Part shown: positions 27,724 to 37,700 of the stretch, piece after piece | Layout of the letters: each line of letters begins with the position of its first letter | Position numbering within the stretch: position 1 is the stretch's first letter | Assembly: GCA_030656615.1 (NCBI GenBank) | Contig: JAUSOY010000077.1 | Coordinates: 1-64,000, forward strand | DNA length: 64,000 nt | Direction of reading: 5' to 3' | Source: Bacteroidales bacterium | GTDB taxonomy: Bacteria; Bacteroidota; Bacteroidia; Bacteroidales; TTA-H9 | Translations under genes and position numbers: made by a program | Notes under the pieces: model-generated | The model's input: only the letters and a program-made list of their open reading frames with translations | What the model was told of the DNA's origin: nothing | Database searches by the model: none

Positions 27724-28809
27724 ATGTTTCATAGATTGAAGAAAATATTTGCAATAGACCGAAGAATACTTTCTTTTTCTGATTCGCGACGGATAGCCGT
27801 GGTCATTGCTTTTTTGGCGGTGGTGTTTCTACTGGTAGTCCGTTTTATTCTTTATGAAACCATTAGTTTGCCCTGGTTTAAATTGCTGGGGATGGCAACG
27901 GCCTTATGGGTATTTCTTTTTCTGGGAGCTTACTATTTAATTGAGCGATTTATTTACGACCGCATACGTGTGATATATAAGAGCATACACCGCCTTAAGG
28001 TTGATAAAAATATTCAACCCAGGCACGTTATTAAAGCTACATCCATCGCTGATGTGCAACGGGAAGTTGAAGAATGGAGCACTGAATATAATGCAGAGAT
28101 GGATCAACTTCGGAGTCTTGAGAATTATCGCCGCGAATATATCGGTAATATCTCCCATGAACTGAAAACACCCATATTCAATATCCAGGGATATATTTCT
28201 ACTTTGCTGGATGGTGGTCTCGAAGATAAGGGGATTAACCGCTCTTATCTCGTAAAAGCTGATAAAAGTATCAGTAGAATGATTGCAATTATTGATGATC
28301 TCGAAACCATTTCCCAGCTTGAATCAAACCAACTTACCATCAAGTCTGAGCGATTCGACATCATTACCCTTGCCCGTGAAATCATGGAATCGCTCGAAAT
28401 GAAAGCGAAAGAAAGGAATAGTACGATTTATTTTGGCCGGGAATATGATAAACCCATATTTGTTATGGCAGATAGGCTCAGAATATCACAGGTATTTAGT
28501 AATCTGACTGAAAATGCAATAAAATATGGAAGTGGAAAAGATGGTCGTGTGAAGGTGGGTTTTTATGATATGGATGAAGTTCTTTTAATAGAAGTTACCG
28601 ATAATGGGCCCGGTATTTCACAACATGATCTACCGCGTATTTTTGAGCGTTTTTATCGTACTGATAAAAGCCGTTCACGCCAAGAGGGTGGAACCGGGCT
28701 TGGGCTGGCTATTGTTAAGCACATAATCGAAGCACATAAACAAAGTGTTAGTGCCAGAAGCACTCTTGGAGTTGGCACTACCTTTTCGTTTACACTAAAA
28801 AAGGCTTGA
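27724..28809 (+). CDS. Sensor histidine kinase (PhoR-like)
   Basis: Inner-membrane kinase of 361 residues, cognate partner of the preceding regulator. Two membrane segments (about 22-42 and 52-74) have almost no periplasmic loop between, so it probably senses within the membrane or cytoplasm. A short linker leads to HisKA with the phospho-histidine in NISHELKTP (about residue 145), then HATPase_c with the N box NLTENAIKYG and G boxes DNGPGIS and [11 protein letters not shown]. No HAMP or PAS domain is evident. Confidence 0.92.
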   Translation: MFHRLKKIFAIDRRILSFSDSRRIAVVIAFLAVVFLLVVRFILYETISLPWFKLLGMATALWVFLFLGAYYLIERFIYDRIRVIYKSIHRLKVDKNIQPRHVIKATSIADVQREVEEWSTEYNAEMDQLRSLENYRREYIGNISHELKTPIFNIQGYISTLLDGGLEDKGINRSYLVKADKSISRMIAIIDDLETISQLESNQLTIKSERFDIITLAREIMESLEMKAKERNSTIYFGREYDKPIFVMADRLRISQVFSNLTENAIKYGSGKDGRVKVGFYDMDEVLLIEVTDNGPGISQHDLPRIFERFYRTDKSRSRQEGGTGLGLAIVKHIIEAHKQSVSARSTLGVGTTFSFTLKKA

Positions 28810-30129
28810 TTATTTTTTTCTTCGGGTATCCATCAATACTTTTATCCGCTTACCATTTTTAAATTCAGCCTGATAATTGGGGAGGCCACTACGGTTGAAG
28901 TAGGTCCAAATTCCGTTCTGTTTTCCATTGAGATAATTTCCTTCGCTTGCTTTTTGCCCATTTACCTGATAGGTTACCAAACGCCCCTCGGCTTTATCAT
29001 TGATAAAATTCTGCTCTCGCAATAAAACATTTCCCGGTTCATAATACGACCAGTTTCCATTTTTCTTACCAGTTTCATATCCGCCTTTTTCGGACGGAGA
29101 TCCTTTTAAGTAATAATTTGTCCAGATACCTTGTTTTAAACCATCCTTATAATACCCTTCGTATTTTTTATTACCGTTTTCATACCAGAATGTCCAAAGG
29201 CCGTGGTCTGTTCCATTTTTATAGTGGTGAACGTACTTTTGCCTTCCATTGAAATAAAATCCCTCCCAGCGGCCGTGCATTTTACCTTCCAAAAATTCGC
29301 CACGGTAATCCAGCTTACCATTTTCGAACCAACATGTCCATAAACCCGTTTCATTGTCGTCCAGAAACTTGCCTTCGTGGTGTTTTATACCGCTTTCATA
29401 GAAAATAGTCCATAAACCATTTCTTTTTCCCTCAGAAAACAGGCCTTCTTTCCATTTTTCTCCGGTTTCGTAAAAGTATATCCATAACCCTTCTTGTTTG
29501 CCATTTATAAAAGGACCTTTACTTCCGATATTTCCGCTTTCATAATAGTACGTCCATTCCTCGTTTTGAAGGTCATTTTTTAATGTTCCTTCCATTTCCT
29601 TACTGCCATCGATACGATACCAAATGCCATGATCGTTCAGACTATCGTTTTTATAAACACCTTCAAAAGCCAGTTTTCCTCCGGGGTGATAGGTCTTAGC
29701 GGCTCCTTGTTTTTTATTATCAATAAATAACAATTCTTTTTCTTTGCCTCCTGTTTCGAAAAAAGCAGTAAAAAGACCATTTTTAAGGCCGTTTTTATGA
29801 CGCCATTCGGCAGATAGGGCAGAAGATAGATAATATTCTTTGCACTGGCCATTATCGGTGGTCTGAAGCTTGAGTGTACCGTCTTCGAACCAATAATTCC
29901 AGACACCGGTTTTTTTATTGGCTTCGTATTGCCCTTCTGATTCCTTGTTCCCGTTTTTGAAATAAATAGTCCATTTACCTGTACGCAAGCTGTCGGTTAT
30001 ATATCCTTCTGCTTTGAGTTGGGTACTGTCTTTGGTGAAATATTCCCTGACGTTTTTTTGTTGAGCGAATCCCGCCACTGTAAAACATAGGGCAAGGCTT
30101 ATTATAATTAAACGTAATTTATAATTCAT
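28810..30129 (-). CDS. Exported MORN-repeat protein (YwqK-type)
   Basis: A 439-residue protein with a signal peptide ending VAGFAQQ, then a nearly continuous array of about seventeen MORN_2-type repeats of ~23 residues. Each has the form G-x-W-x-x-Y-x-x-G-x-x-x-x-x-G-x-Y, e.g. GLWTIFYESGIKHHEG and GLWTFWYENGNKKYEG. Automatic pipelines call such proteins YwqK antitoxins, but there is no toxin gene here and the export signal argues against that role. It starts 1 base behind the polyprenyl synthetase gene and ends stop-to-stop with the kinase. Function unknown. Confidence 0.85.
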   Translation of the reverse strand: MNYKLRLIIISLALCFTVAGFAQQKNVREYFTKDSTQLKAEGYITDSLRTGKWTIYFKNGNKESEGQYEANKKTGVWNYWFEDGTLKLQTTDNGQCKEYYLSSALSAEWRHKNGLKNGLFTAFFETGGKEKELLFIDNKKQGAAKTYHPGGKLAFEGVYKNDSLNDHGIWYRIDGSKEMEGTLKNDLQNEEWTYYYESGNIGSKGPFINGKQEGLWIYFYETGEKWKEGLFSEGKRNGLWTIFYESGIKHHEGKFLDDNETGLWTCWFENGKLDYRGEFLEGKMHGRWEGFYFNGRQKYVHHYKNGTDHGLWTFWYENGNKKYEGYYKDGLKQGIWTNYYLKGSPSEKGGYETGKKNGNWSYYEPGNVLLREQNFINDKAEGRLVTYQVNGQKASEGNYLNGKQNGIWTYFNRSGLPNYQAEFKNGKRIKVLMDTRRKK

Positions 30130-30130
30130 T

Positions 30131-31105
30131 TTATTTGGTTCTTTCTGTAGTGAATATCAATAAATCTTCGAGTGATTGCCGGTATGTCGAATCGGGTAGC
30201 TCATGCAACAACACTAGGGCTTCTTCGCGGTAGTCATACATTTTTTTTCGGGCATATTCCAATCCTCCGGCTTCTTTAACCAGAGCAATTACTTTTTCGG
30301 CGTTTTTTTTATCGCCCGAATGCTTTTTAAGACTATGCGTGATATATTGTTTATCTTTTCGTGATGCATGTTGAAGTGTATAAATAAGCGGAAGGGTCAT
30401 CTTACGCTCTTTGAGGTCGCCACCGGCTGGTTTTCCTGTTTTGTTATCTAGTTGGTAATCAAATAAATCGTCTTTAATCTGAAAGGCAATTCCGGCTTTA
30501 GTACCAAACAGAAGCATATGATTAATCATCGAATGGTCGTTGCCAGAAGAAGCGGCTCCACAAGCACAACAAGAGGCAATGAGGCTCGCTGTTTTTTTGC
30601 GGATAATTTCGAAATATACGTCTTCAGTAATATCAAGCCGACGTGCTTTTTCAATTTGAAGTAATTCTCCTTCACTCATCTCATTGGTTGCTTCTGCCAC
30701 AATTTTAAGTAAATCAAAGTCATCGTTATGAACCGATTGAAGCAAGCCTTTGGCTAATAAATAGTCACCAGCTAAAACGGCGATTTTATTTTTCCAGAGT
30801 GCGTTTATACTAAAAAAGCCACGACGTTCGTATGCATTGTCAACCACATCATCATGAACGAGTGTGGCGGTATGCAATAGTTCAATTAGAGCAGCCGCCC
30901 TGTGTGTCTTTAAATTTATATTCCCTGTAGCTCCGGCACAAAGGAAGACAAACATCGGCCTCATTTGTTTTCCTTTTTGCTTCACAATGTAACGTAGTAC
31001 GATGTTAAGCAAGGGGATTTTACTTTTAAACACCTCTGAAAAACCGGCAGAAAATTCCTTAAGCGGCTGATCGACGGGTGCAGAAATTTCTTGAAGTGAT
31101 TTCAT
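30131..31105 (-). CDS. Polyprenyl diphosphate synthase
   Basis: Trans-prenyltransferase that lengthens isoprenoid chains with isopentenyl diphosphate, probably for the menaquinone side chain. The 324 residues hold the first aspartate-rich motif in LVHDDVVDNAYERRG and the second in FQIKDDLFDYQ, with the flanking GKQMRP and GDYLLAKG segments. This is the octaprenyl/solanesyl synthase type; chain length cannot be read off safely. ATG 31105 is preferred to GTG 31117. It is followed by the MORN gene in one transcript. Confidence 0.92.
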   Translation of the reverse strand: MKSLQEISAPVDQPLKEFSAGFSEVFKSKIPLLNIVLRYIVKQKGKQMRPMFVFLCAGATGNINLKTHRAAALIELLHTATLVHDDVVDNAYERRGFFSINALWKNKIAVLAGDYLLAKGLLQSVHNDDFDLLKIVAEATNEMSEGELLQIEKARRLDITEDVYFEIIRKKTASLIASCCACGAASSGNDHSMINHMLLFGTKAGIAFQIKDDLFDYQLDNKTGKPAGGDLKERKMTLPLIYTLQHASRKDKQYITHSLKKHSGDKKNAEKVIALVKEAGGLEYARKKMYDYREEALVLLHELPDSTYRQSLEDLLIFTTERTK

Positions 31106-31126
31106 ACAACAGTACACTATAAGGCG

Positions 31127-31134
31127 TAAAAGTA
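31127..31134 (-). promoter_or_regulatory. Possible promoter box TACTTTTA
   Basis: Minus-strand near-match (final A for G) 22 bases before the polyprenyl synthase start. Confidence 0.3.
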
Positions 31135-31188
31135 ATCATTTGCCTGCTTTGAGATTAAATTTTAAGCGGTAAGCCTGCTTTGTTTTTT

Positions 31189-31196
31189 TAACTTTG
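31189..31196 (+). promoter_or_regulatory. Promoter -7 box TAACTTTG close to the start codon
   Basis: Perfect match only 5 bases before the ATG at 31201; transcription would start at or next to the A of the start codon (leaderless). Confidence 0.55.
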
Positions 31197-31200
31197 CGCC

Positions 31201-31968
31201 ATGGCAACATTTCTTTTCGATCAGATGGTTTTTGGTCCGGTGAAATCAAGGCGTTTTGGTAAATCGCTGGGAATAAATTTATTACCCGATAATAAAAAAA
31301 TATGTTCTTTTAATTGCCTTTATTGTGAGTGTGGATGGACGGGAAAGTCGGAGAGCGTTTTTCCATCAGCAGGCAATGTTAAAGAAGCATTGAAAGATCG
31401 GCTGGAAACGATGGCCCTTCATAATGATCTCCCCGATACCATCACGTTTGCCGGTAATGGGGAACCCACACTGCATCCTGATTTTTTGGATATTATGAAG
31501 TTTACTATTGCCTTGCGGGATCAGCATGCACCCCTTTCAAAAGTTGCGGTTTTGTCAAACAGTACCACTTTGGATCGAAGCGATGTAAAGGAAGCACTCA
31601 TACTTGCCGATTATAATGTATTAAAGCTGGATGCCGGAACCGATAAAACCTTTAATCTCATCAATAATCCGTCAAGGCCACTGCTGCTTAAGGATATTGT
31701 AAATAATCTGAAGGCATTTCAGAGAAATGTAATTATACAAACCCTGTTTTTTAGAGGTATGTTTGCTGGCGAATTCATCGATAATAGTTTGGCTGTGGAT
31801 TTATATCCCTGGCTTGATTATCTTTGCGAGATTGCACCTCGTGAAGTTATGATATATTCGCTGGAGCGTGGTACGCCTGCATTGGATTTGAAAAAACTTA
31901 GCCAGGAAGAGCTTCAGGCTATCTCAATGATGGTGGAAGCCCGTGGCATAAAAACACAAGTCTATTGA
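31201..31968 (+). CDS. Radical SAM protein
   Basis: A 255-residue radical S-adenosylmethionine enzyme. The 4Fe-4S cysteines are in CSFNCLYCECGW (CxxxCxxC, about residues 37-44), preceded by the FGPVKSRRFGKSLGINLLP opening typical of a stand-alone radical SAM subgroup. The GNGEPTLHPDF glycine-rich SAM motif is near residue 85. There is no SPASM or B12 domain. The reaction is unknown; related proteins are often annotated wybutosine-synthesis-like. The next gene overlaps it by 4 bases. Confidence 0.85.
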   Translation: MATFLFDQMVFGPVKSRRFGKSLGINLLPDNKKICSFNCLYCECGWTGKSESVFPSAGNVKEALKDRLETMALHNDLPDTITFAGNGEPTLHPDFLDIMKFTIALRDQHAPLSKVAVLSNSTTLDRSDVKEALILADYNVLKLDAGTDKTFNLINNPSRPLLLKDIVNNLKAFQRNVIIQTLFFRGMFAGEFIDNSLAVDLYPWLDYLCEIAPREVMIYSLERGTPALDLKKLSQEELQAISMMVEARGIKTQVY

Positions 31969-32366
31969 ATATTATAAAATATCCGCCCAAGATTTTGCTT
32001 GCTTTCGGTGAAACAATTTCCGGAAATGATGAAATTATGATGTGGCTTTTTAAAAATGGCTATCCTGAGTTGGCAGCTTTTTCGCGATCCATACGGGGTA
32101 GTCAGGAAGCCTTTGCATTTTTGCTGAAGCATCACCCACGCCTTGCCGCCCTTGACGGAGCGATTGATGAGGATATTAAGGCATTGGCGTGGCTTAAGAA
32201 GTATGATTTTCAGTTTGAATTAATATTTGCTGGTGCTTGTCAGGGCAAACCGGAGGCCCGTGATTGGTTAATGAAAAAAAAACTGGAGATATTTATTCGT
32301 TTGGCCGATAAAATCCGTTATTATCGGGAGAATCAGTATCACGATTATCATAAAAAACAATTCTAA
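31965..32366 (+). CDS. Hypothetical protein coupled to the radical SAM gene
   Basis: A 133-residue, mostly helical protein with a TTG start overlapping the radical SAM stop by 4 bases, which suggests translational coupling. Short repeated units resembling degenerate helical-hairpin repeats can be seen: MMWLFKNGYPELAAF, AFAFLLKHHPRLAAL, ALAWLKKYDFQFELI and ARDWLMKKKLEIFI. They share an A/W-L-K-x-x-x-P-x-L-A pattern. No known family recognised. It ends stop-to-stop with tadA. Confidence 0.6.
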   Translation: MNIIKYPPKILLAFGETISGNDEIMMWLFKNGYPELAAFSRSIRGSQEAFAFLLKHHPRLAALDGAIDEDIKALAWLKKYDFQFELIFAGACQGKPEARDWLMKKKLEIFIRLADKIRYYRENQYHDYHKKQF

Positions 32367-32807
32367 TCAGCGTTTTTTTCGGAAGAATTCCTGCATCATT
32401 TCTATGGAAGTCTCTTTCATAATGCCACATTCCACAATAGTTTTCGGGTGTAGAAGGTTTTCTCCGAAAAGGTGGTAACCGCGTTTATCATCCGGTGCAG
32501 CATATACAATTTTACTGATTTGTGACCAGGCTAATGCACCGGCACACATGGGGCAGGGTTCGAGGCTTACGTATAGTGTGCAATCGCGAAGGTATTTTCC
32601 ACCCATTGCACTGGCTGCTGAAGTGATGGCCAGCATTTCGGCATGAGCAGTAACGTCATTCAGTTTTTCGGTCATATTATGTGCCCGTGCAATGATGCGA
32701 TTATTAAAAACAATAACGGCTCCTATTGGAATTTCATCTTCTGACATAGCCATTCGGGCCTCTTTAAAGGCCTCATTCATAAAATATTCGTCAGAATATA
32801 GTAGCAT
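32367..32807 (-). CDS. tadA: tRNA-specific adenosine deaminase TadA
   Basis: Deaminates the wobble adenosine of tRNA-Arg to inosine. The 146 residues are the TadA length and form a single CDA fold. The zinc motif is HAEMLAI (H ligand, catalytic E) plus PCPMCAGAL (two cysteine ligands). The N-terminal DEYFMNEAFKEARMA and EIPIGAVIV also match. It is the last gene of the minus-strand signalling operon, 1 base behind a receiver gene, an odd place for a housekeeping enzyme. Confidence 0.93.
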   Translation of the reverse strand: MLLYSDEYFMNEAFKEARMAMSEDEIPIGAVIVFNNRIIARAHNMTEKLNDVTAHAEMLAITSAASAMGGKYLRDCTLYVSLEPCPMCAGALAWSQISKIVYAAPDDKRGYHLFGENLLHPKTIVECGIMKETSIEMMQEFFRKKR

Positions 32808-32808
32808 A

Positions 32809-33183
32809 TTAAAGATAACGGGCTAGCGTTGAAAGTAATACATTTAGTGCTATTGGTTTGGTAAGAAAAGCATTGCATCCAGCATTATTGCTTTCGGCAT
32901 TATCGGTATTCTGAACGTGAGCCGTTTGAGCAATTATTGGTAGGTCAGGATGGGTCTCTCGTATTAGCTTTGCGGCGATAAGCCCGTTCATTACAGGTAG
33001 ATCAAGGTCCATAAGAATGAGATCAATTTCATTCTGTTTATTGATTTCAATGGCTTCCAATCCGGTTCGGGCCCATAATATCTTAATATTGGTGCGGCGG
33101 AGGGCTGCACTGAAATATTGCTTACTGGTTTCAATATCTTCGGCTATAATGATGGTTTTGTCTTCCCAGTTGTAGTTGTTCAT
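32809..33183 (-). CDS. Stand-alone receiver-domain response regulator
   Basis: A 124-residue single REC domain. The acidic pair is in TIIIAEDIETS (IAED), the phospho-acceptor in LILMDLDLPVMNG, and the lysine in FLTKPIAL. It has no output domain, so it probably serves as a phosphate carrier or sink for the two hybrid kinases encoded just upstream in the same operon (11 bases away). The N-terminal NYNWEDKTIII is like free REC proteins of other Bacteroidota phosphorelays. Confidence 0.9.
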   Translation of the reverse strand: MNNYNWEDKTIIIAEDIETSKQYFSAALRRTNIKILWARTGLEAIEINKQNEIDLILMDLDLPVMNGLIAAKLIRETHPDLPIIAQTAHVQNTDNAESNNAGCNAFLTKPIALNVLLSTLARYL

Positions 33184-33194
33184 GTTGATGAGAA

Positions 33195-34781
33195 TTATTG
33201 ATTCTGTAAAGCGTTGTTCAAATCCTCTGTTTTAAAAGGTTTACTGATGTAAGAGTCCATGCCAACGGCAAAACAGCGTTCACGATCTTCTTCAAAAGAA
33301 TTTGCGGTCATGGCAATAATGCGAATGTGCCCTCCTTTTGTTTTTTCCAGATCCCTGATTTTTATAGTAGCGTCGTATCCATCCATTTCGGGCATTTGAA
33401 TATCCATTAGAATACTGTCAAATTTATCCATAGTAAATAGTTCGACAGCTTCTAATCCATTTTTTGCCAGTTGTACTTTATGTCCTAATTTTTGCAGGGT
33501 AACCATTGCAACTTTTTGGTTAATAACATTATCTTCTGCAAGTAGGATATTTAAAGATTTTGTAGGTTTTTTAAATAGTTCCGTATTTTTTTCTACAGCA
33601 TTCTTACTTTCAGTGAAGCGCTCGAATACAGCGGTAAACCAGAACGTTGAACCTTTACCCAATTCACTATCAACACCAATTTCGCCATCCATCATTTCGC
33701 AAAGACTTTTTGAAATGGCAAGACCCAATCCAGTTCCACCGTACTTACGCGTGGTACTTGAGTCGGCCTGTGAAAATGATTTAAAGAGTTTGTTCTGACC
33801 TTCTTTACTGATTCCTATACCAGAATCAGTAACAGCAAAACGAAGTTTTACGGAACCCTCAGTCATTACTAAAGCATTAACTTCCAGTATCACTTTACCT
33901 TCAAAAGTAAATTTTAAGGCATTACTCATTAGGTTTAAAAGGATTTGTTTCAATCGGGTTGGGTCACCTTTCAGGCCTAGAGGGATGGACTCGTCGATGT
34001 CAAGAACCATTTCCACCTTGTTTTCGGTAGCTTTCACCGATAATAATTTAATGAGTTCGGTTAATGGCTCGTTAAGCTTAAATGGAATATTTTCGAGTTC
34101 TACCTGATTTGATTCTATTTTTGAGAAGTCGAGGATGTCGTTAATAATTCCCAATAAACTATTGCTAGATATAATGATGGTATCCAGATAGTCTTTTTGT
34201 TCTTCGGTTAACGCTGTTTGAGACAGAAGATCGCCCATTCCGATGATGCCATTCATCGGAGTACGGATTTCGTGGCTCATATTAGCAAGAAAAATGGATT
34301 TGGCGCGAGTGGCGGCTTCTGCTTTTTCTTTGGCAATGTGCAATTGTTCGTTGATGATTTCTTTCTCTCTCAGCAGTCGTGAAAGTTCCTGAGACTGCAT
34401 ATACAAATCAAGAAATACACTAACTTTTCCACGAAGAACCCGGGGTTCTATGGGTTTTGAAATAAAATCAACAGCACCGGTTTCTATTCCTTTGATAATA
34501 TGAAAGTCTTCTTTATAAATGGCAGAAACAAAGATCACCGGAACGTATTTTGTGCGTGAAATCTGACGCATTAAGGATACCGTTTCGTAGCCATCCATAT
34601 CAGGCATTTGAATATCAATAATGGCGATGGCAAAATCGTTATTAATCGCTTTTGCTAATGCCTCATTTCCAGATAAGGCCCTCACAAACTCAACATCAAA
34701 ACAATCCAGCACCGTTTCAAGTGAAATGAGGTTTTCGATTTTATCATCAACGATGAGTATTTTCGGTCTTTGAGTTACCAT
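33195..34781 (-). CDS. Soluble hybrid histidine kinase, REC-HisKA-HATPase-REC
   Basis: A 528-residue cytoplasmic kinase without membrane segments. An N-terminal receiver (about 6-120, phospho-acceptor in [13 protein letters not shown]) leads through a coiled coil (about 120-160) to HisKA with [15 protein letters not shown] (about 168). HATPase_c follows with NLMSNALKF and [11 protein letters not shown], then a C-terminal receiver (about 405-525, [13 protein letters not shown]). An input receiver suggests that it takes phosphate from another kinase, most simply the one encoded 6 bases upstream. Confidence 0.93.
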   Translation of the reverse strand: MVTQRPKILIVDDKIENLISLETVLDCFDVEFVRALSGNEALAKAINNDFAIAIIDIQMPDMDGYETVSLMRQISRTKYVPVIFVSAIYKEDFHIIKGIETGAVDFISKPIEPRVLRGKVSVFLDLYMQSQELSRLLREKEIINEQLHIAKEKAEAATRAKSIFLANMSHEIRTPMNGIIGMGDLLSQTALTEEQKDYLDTIIISSNSLLGIINDILDFSKIESNQVELENIPFKLNEPLTELIKLLSVKATENKVEMVLDIDESIPLGLKGDPTRLKQILLNLMSNALKFTFEGKVILEVNALVMTEGSVKLRFAVTDSGIGISKEGQNKLFKSFSQADSSTTRKYGGTGLGLAISKSLCEMMDGEIGVDSELGKGSTFWFTAVFERFTESKNAVEKNTELFKKPTKSLNILLAEDNVINQKVAMVTLQKLGHKVQLAKNGLEAVELFTMDKFDSILMDIQMPEMDGYDATIKIRDLEKTKGGHIRIIAMTANSFEEDRERCFAVGMDSYISKPFKTEDLNNALQNQ

Positions 34782-34787
34782 GGCCTT

Positions 34788-37700
34788 TTATTTATGTAAC
34801 CAAACCCTTATTAGGGACATGAGTTTTTCGACATTTACCGGCTTGGCGATATAATCGCTGGCTCCGGCACTGATGCATTTATTGCGGTCTTCCTTCATGG
34901 CTTTGGCGGTAAGAGCAATAATCGGCAGATTTTTGAATCGTTTATCTTCCCTGATTTTTCCTATGGTTTCATATCCATCCATCACAGGCATCATAATATC
35001 CATTAGTACCAACTGAATATCGGGTTCGTTGTTCAGGGTATCTATAGCGATTTGGCCATTTTCTGCGGCTTTTACGATTATATCTTTTTCTTCCAAAACA
35101 TGGGTAAGCGCGATAACATTACGCATATCATCATCTACCACAAGTAATTTTTTACCCCGGAAGATGGTGTCTTTATCATGGAGAAATGAAATAATATCCT
35201 GTTGTTGTTTTGGCATTTCGCTAACTACACGGTGAAGGAATAAAGCTGTTTCGTCCAGCAATCGTTCTTCTGATTTCACTCCTTTAATGATAATGCTGTT
35301 GGTATATTTATGAAGTTCACGGTCTTCGTCGCGGGTAAGTTCCCGTCCTGTATAAACAATGATGGGAGGTGTTTTGATGCTTTTATTGGAGTGCAGTTGC
35401 TTGAGCAGGTCAAAGCCACTCATATCGGGAAGGCCCAAATCGAGGACCATACAATCAAAGGTTTTTTCCTTAATCAGTTCAAATGCCATGGCTCCGGTAC
35501 TTGCATCGGTTATCAGCAAATCTTTATCACCTATGATGGTTTTAATGCTTGTCCGTAAGTTATCATCATCTTCTACCAGAAGTAAATCCTTCATGCTTTT
35601 TGCGAGATGATTTGTGATGCAGTTGAACGCAGAGTCGAGTGCTTCAGAATTTACCGGTTTTGTAAGGTATCCGATGGCTCCTTTTTTATAGGCATCAATC
35701 GTTTCTTCATATCCGGACATCATATGTACCGGTATGTGTCTTGTGTCAGGATTGTTTTTAATCAGGTCAAGGACTTCCCAACCATCCATGCCCGGGAGAT
35801 TAATATCCAGTACAATTGCAGAGGGTTTAAATTTATCAGCCAGCTTGATGCCTTCTTCACCGGTTGAAGAAGCCAGAATTTTGAATCCTTTATCACGTGC
35901 CTGATCGGCTATAATTTTTGCAAAATTGATGTCGTCTTCTATTATCAGGAGAATTTTTTCGTGTGGTTGGCAATTTTTTCGATCATCCGGAATGGATGGC
36001 ACAACCTGAACATTTGCCGCTGGAACCACTTCCAATATTTTTGCGGACGTTGATTTTACAGGATTTAAATTTCCAAGAGGTTGTGTTCTAACATTTTCAA
36101 CCTCGCTGACTGTTAAAGGCAAAATCAATGTAAATGTTGATCCTTTACCCGATTCGCTTTTAAGATGAATTTCTCCACCAAGCAGACGTGCCAATTCTTT
36201 CGAAATAGATAATCCCAAACCTGTTCCGCCGTATTTTCTTGATGTACTTCCATCGGCTTGTTTGAAGGCTTCGAAGATGTCTTTTTGTTTATTTGGAGGA
36301 ATGCCAATGCCGGTATCTGCTACTGCGATGCTAATACTATCTTTCCCTTGCAGTTCCGCGTTAAAGTATTTTGTATCGGAGGGCGTTCTGCTTAATTCCA
36401 ACGTAATGCTTCCCTGATGTGTAAACTTAATGGCATTGCTAAGTAAGTTTTTGAGTATTTGTTCAACTCTTTGACGGTCAGTTGAAATATTATCCGGACA
36501 ATCGTCTGATATTTCGATATTAAATTGCAGGTTTTTCTGCCGAACCATATGGTTAAAATGCATATGGATGTATTCTGAAATCGAATCCACAACCACAGGC
36601 TCGAAGTTGATATCGAGCTTTCCCGACTCTATTTTTGAAAGATCCAGGATGTCATTAATAAGCGTAAGAAGTTCGTTGCCGCTATTATAAATAATCTCGG
36701 CAGCTTCAACCTGATCTTTTAAAAGATTTTGCTTTTTATTATCGGCCAGACTTCTTGAAAGGATTAACAAACTATTAAGCGGAGTTCGAAGCTCATGCGA
36801 CATATTGGCCAGAAATTCGGATTTGTATTTCGAAGCTCTTTCTACTTCTACGGCTTTATTCTCCACTTCAATTTTTGCAACAGTCAGCTCTTCGTTTTTA
36901 ACGGCGATGTTTTTTTTCTGTTGCTCAAGAAGTTGCGTTTTTTCTTCGAGTTCTTCATTGGTAACCCGAAGCTCCTCTTGTTGAGCCTGAAGTCCGGCTT
37001 CGGATTCTTTCAGTGCTTTGGTTTGCTGTTCGAGTTCTTCATTGGCTTCACGAAGCTCTTCCTGCTGAACACGTAATTCTTCCGATTGTTCCTGTGTTCT
37101 GACAAGGAGTTTTAGCATTTCGGAACGTGTTATAATCGAATTAAAAGCGATGGCGATACTTTCGGCAATGTGCTCGAGAAGGGTTTTGCATAATTCTTCC
37201 GGTTCCTGTATAAAAGCCAGTTCAAGAACGCCAATTACTTTATTCTGGAATATGAATGGGAGCAATACAACGGAGGGTGCATCCCCTTCGCTAAGTCCGC
37301 TTTGTATATAAATAAAATTCTTAGGGACGTTTTCGAAAAGAATCATTTTTTGCTCCATAGCAGCCTGGCCTACCAATCCTTCACCCATGGCAAATTCACT
37401 CGAATGAGATTTCCTTTTACTGAAAGCAAAGGTGCCAGTAAGTTTGAATATCTGATTGTCATCAATCAGATAGCACGCACCGGCTTTTGCTCCTGTTATA
37501 CCTGCAAGTTTTGACAAAAGACTATTGGCCAGGTCGATGGGTGATTTATCACCTCGCAATAATTCATTGATTTCAACAATTGATTGTTGTGTCCAGGAAT
37601 TATCCAAATTTACTTTTGACAATATCTTCAAATTATTACGCATGCCCAATAAGGCATTTCCGAGTTCATCGCGTTGGCTTAAAGGCGTATAGTGTTCATC

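Noticed and set aside
28810-30129. YwqK antitoxin of a toxin-antitoxin pair
   Set aside because: The name arises from MORN repeats alone; the protein is exported and no toxin gene is adjacent.
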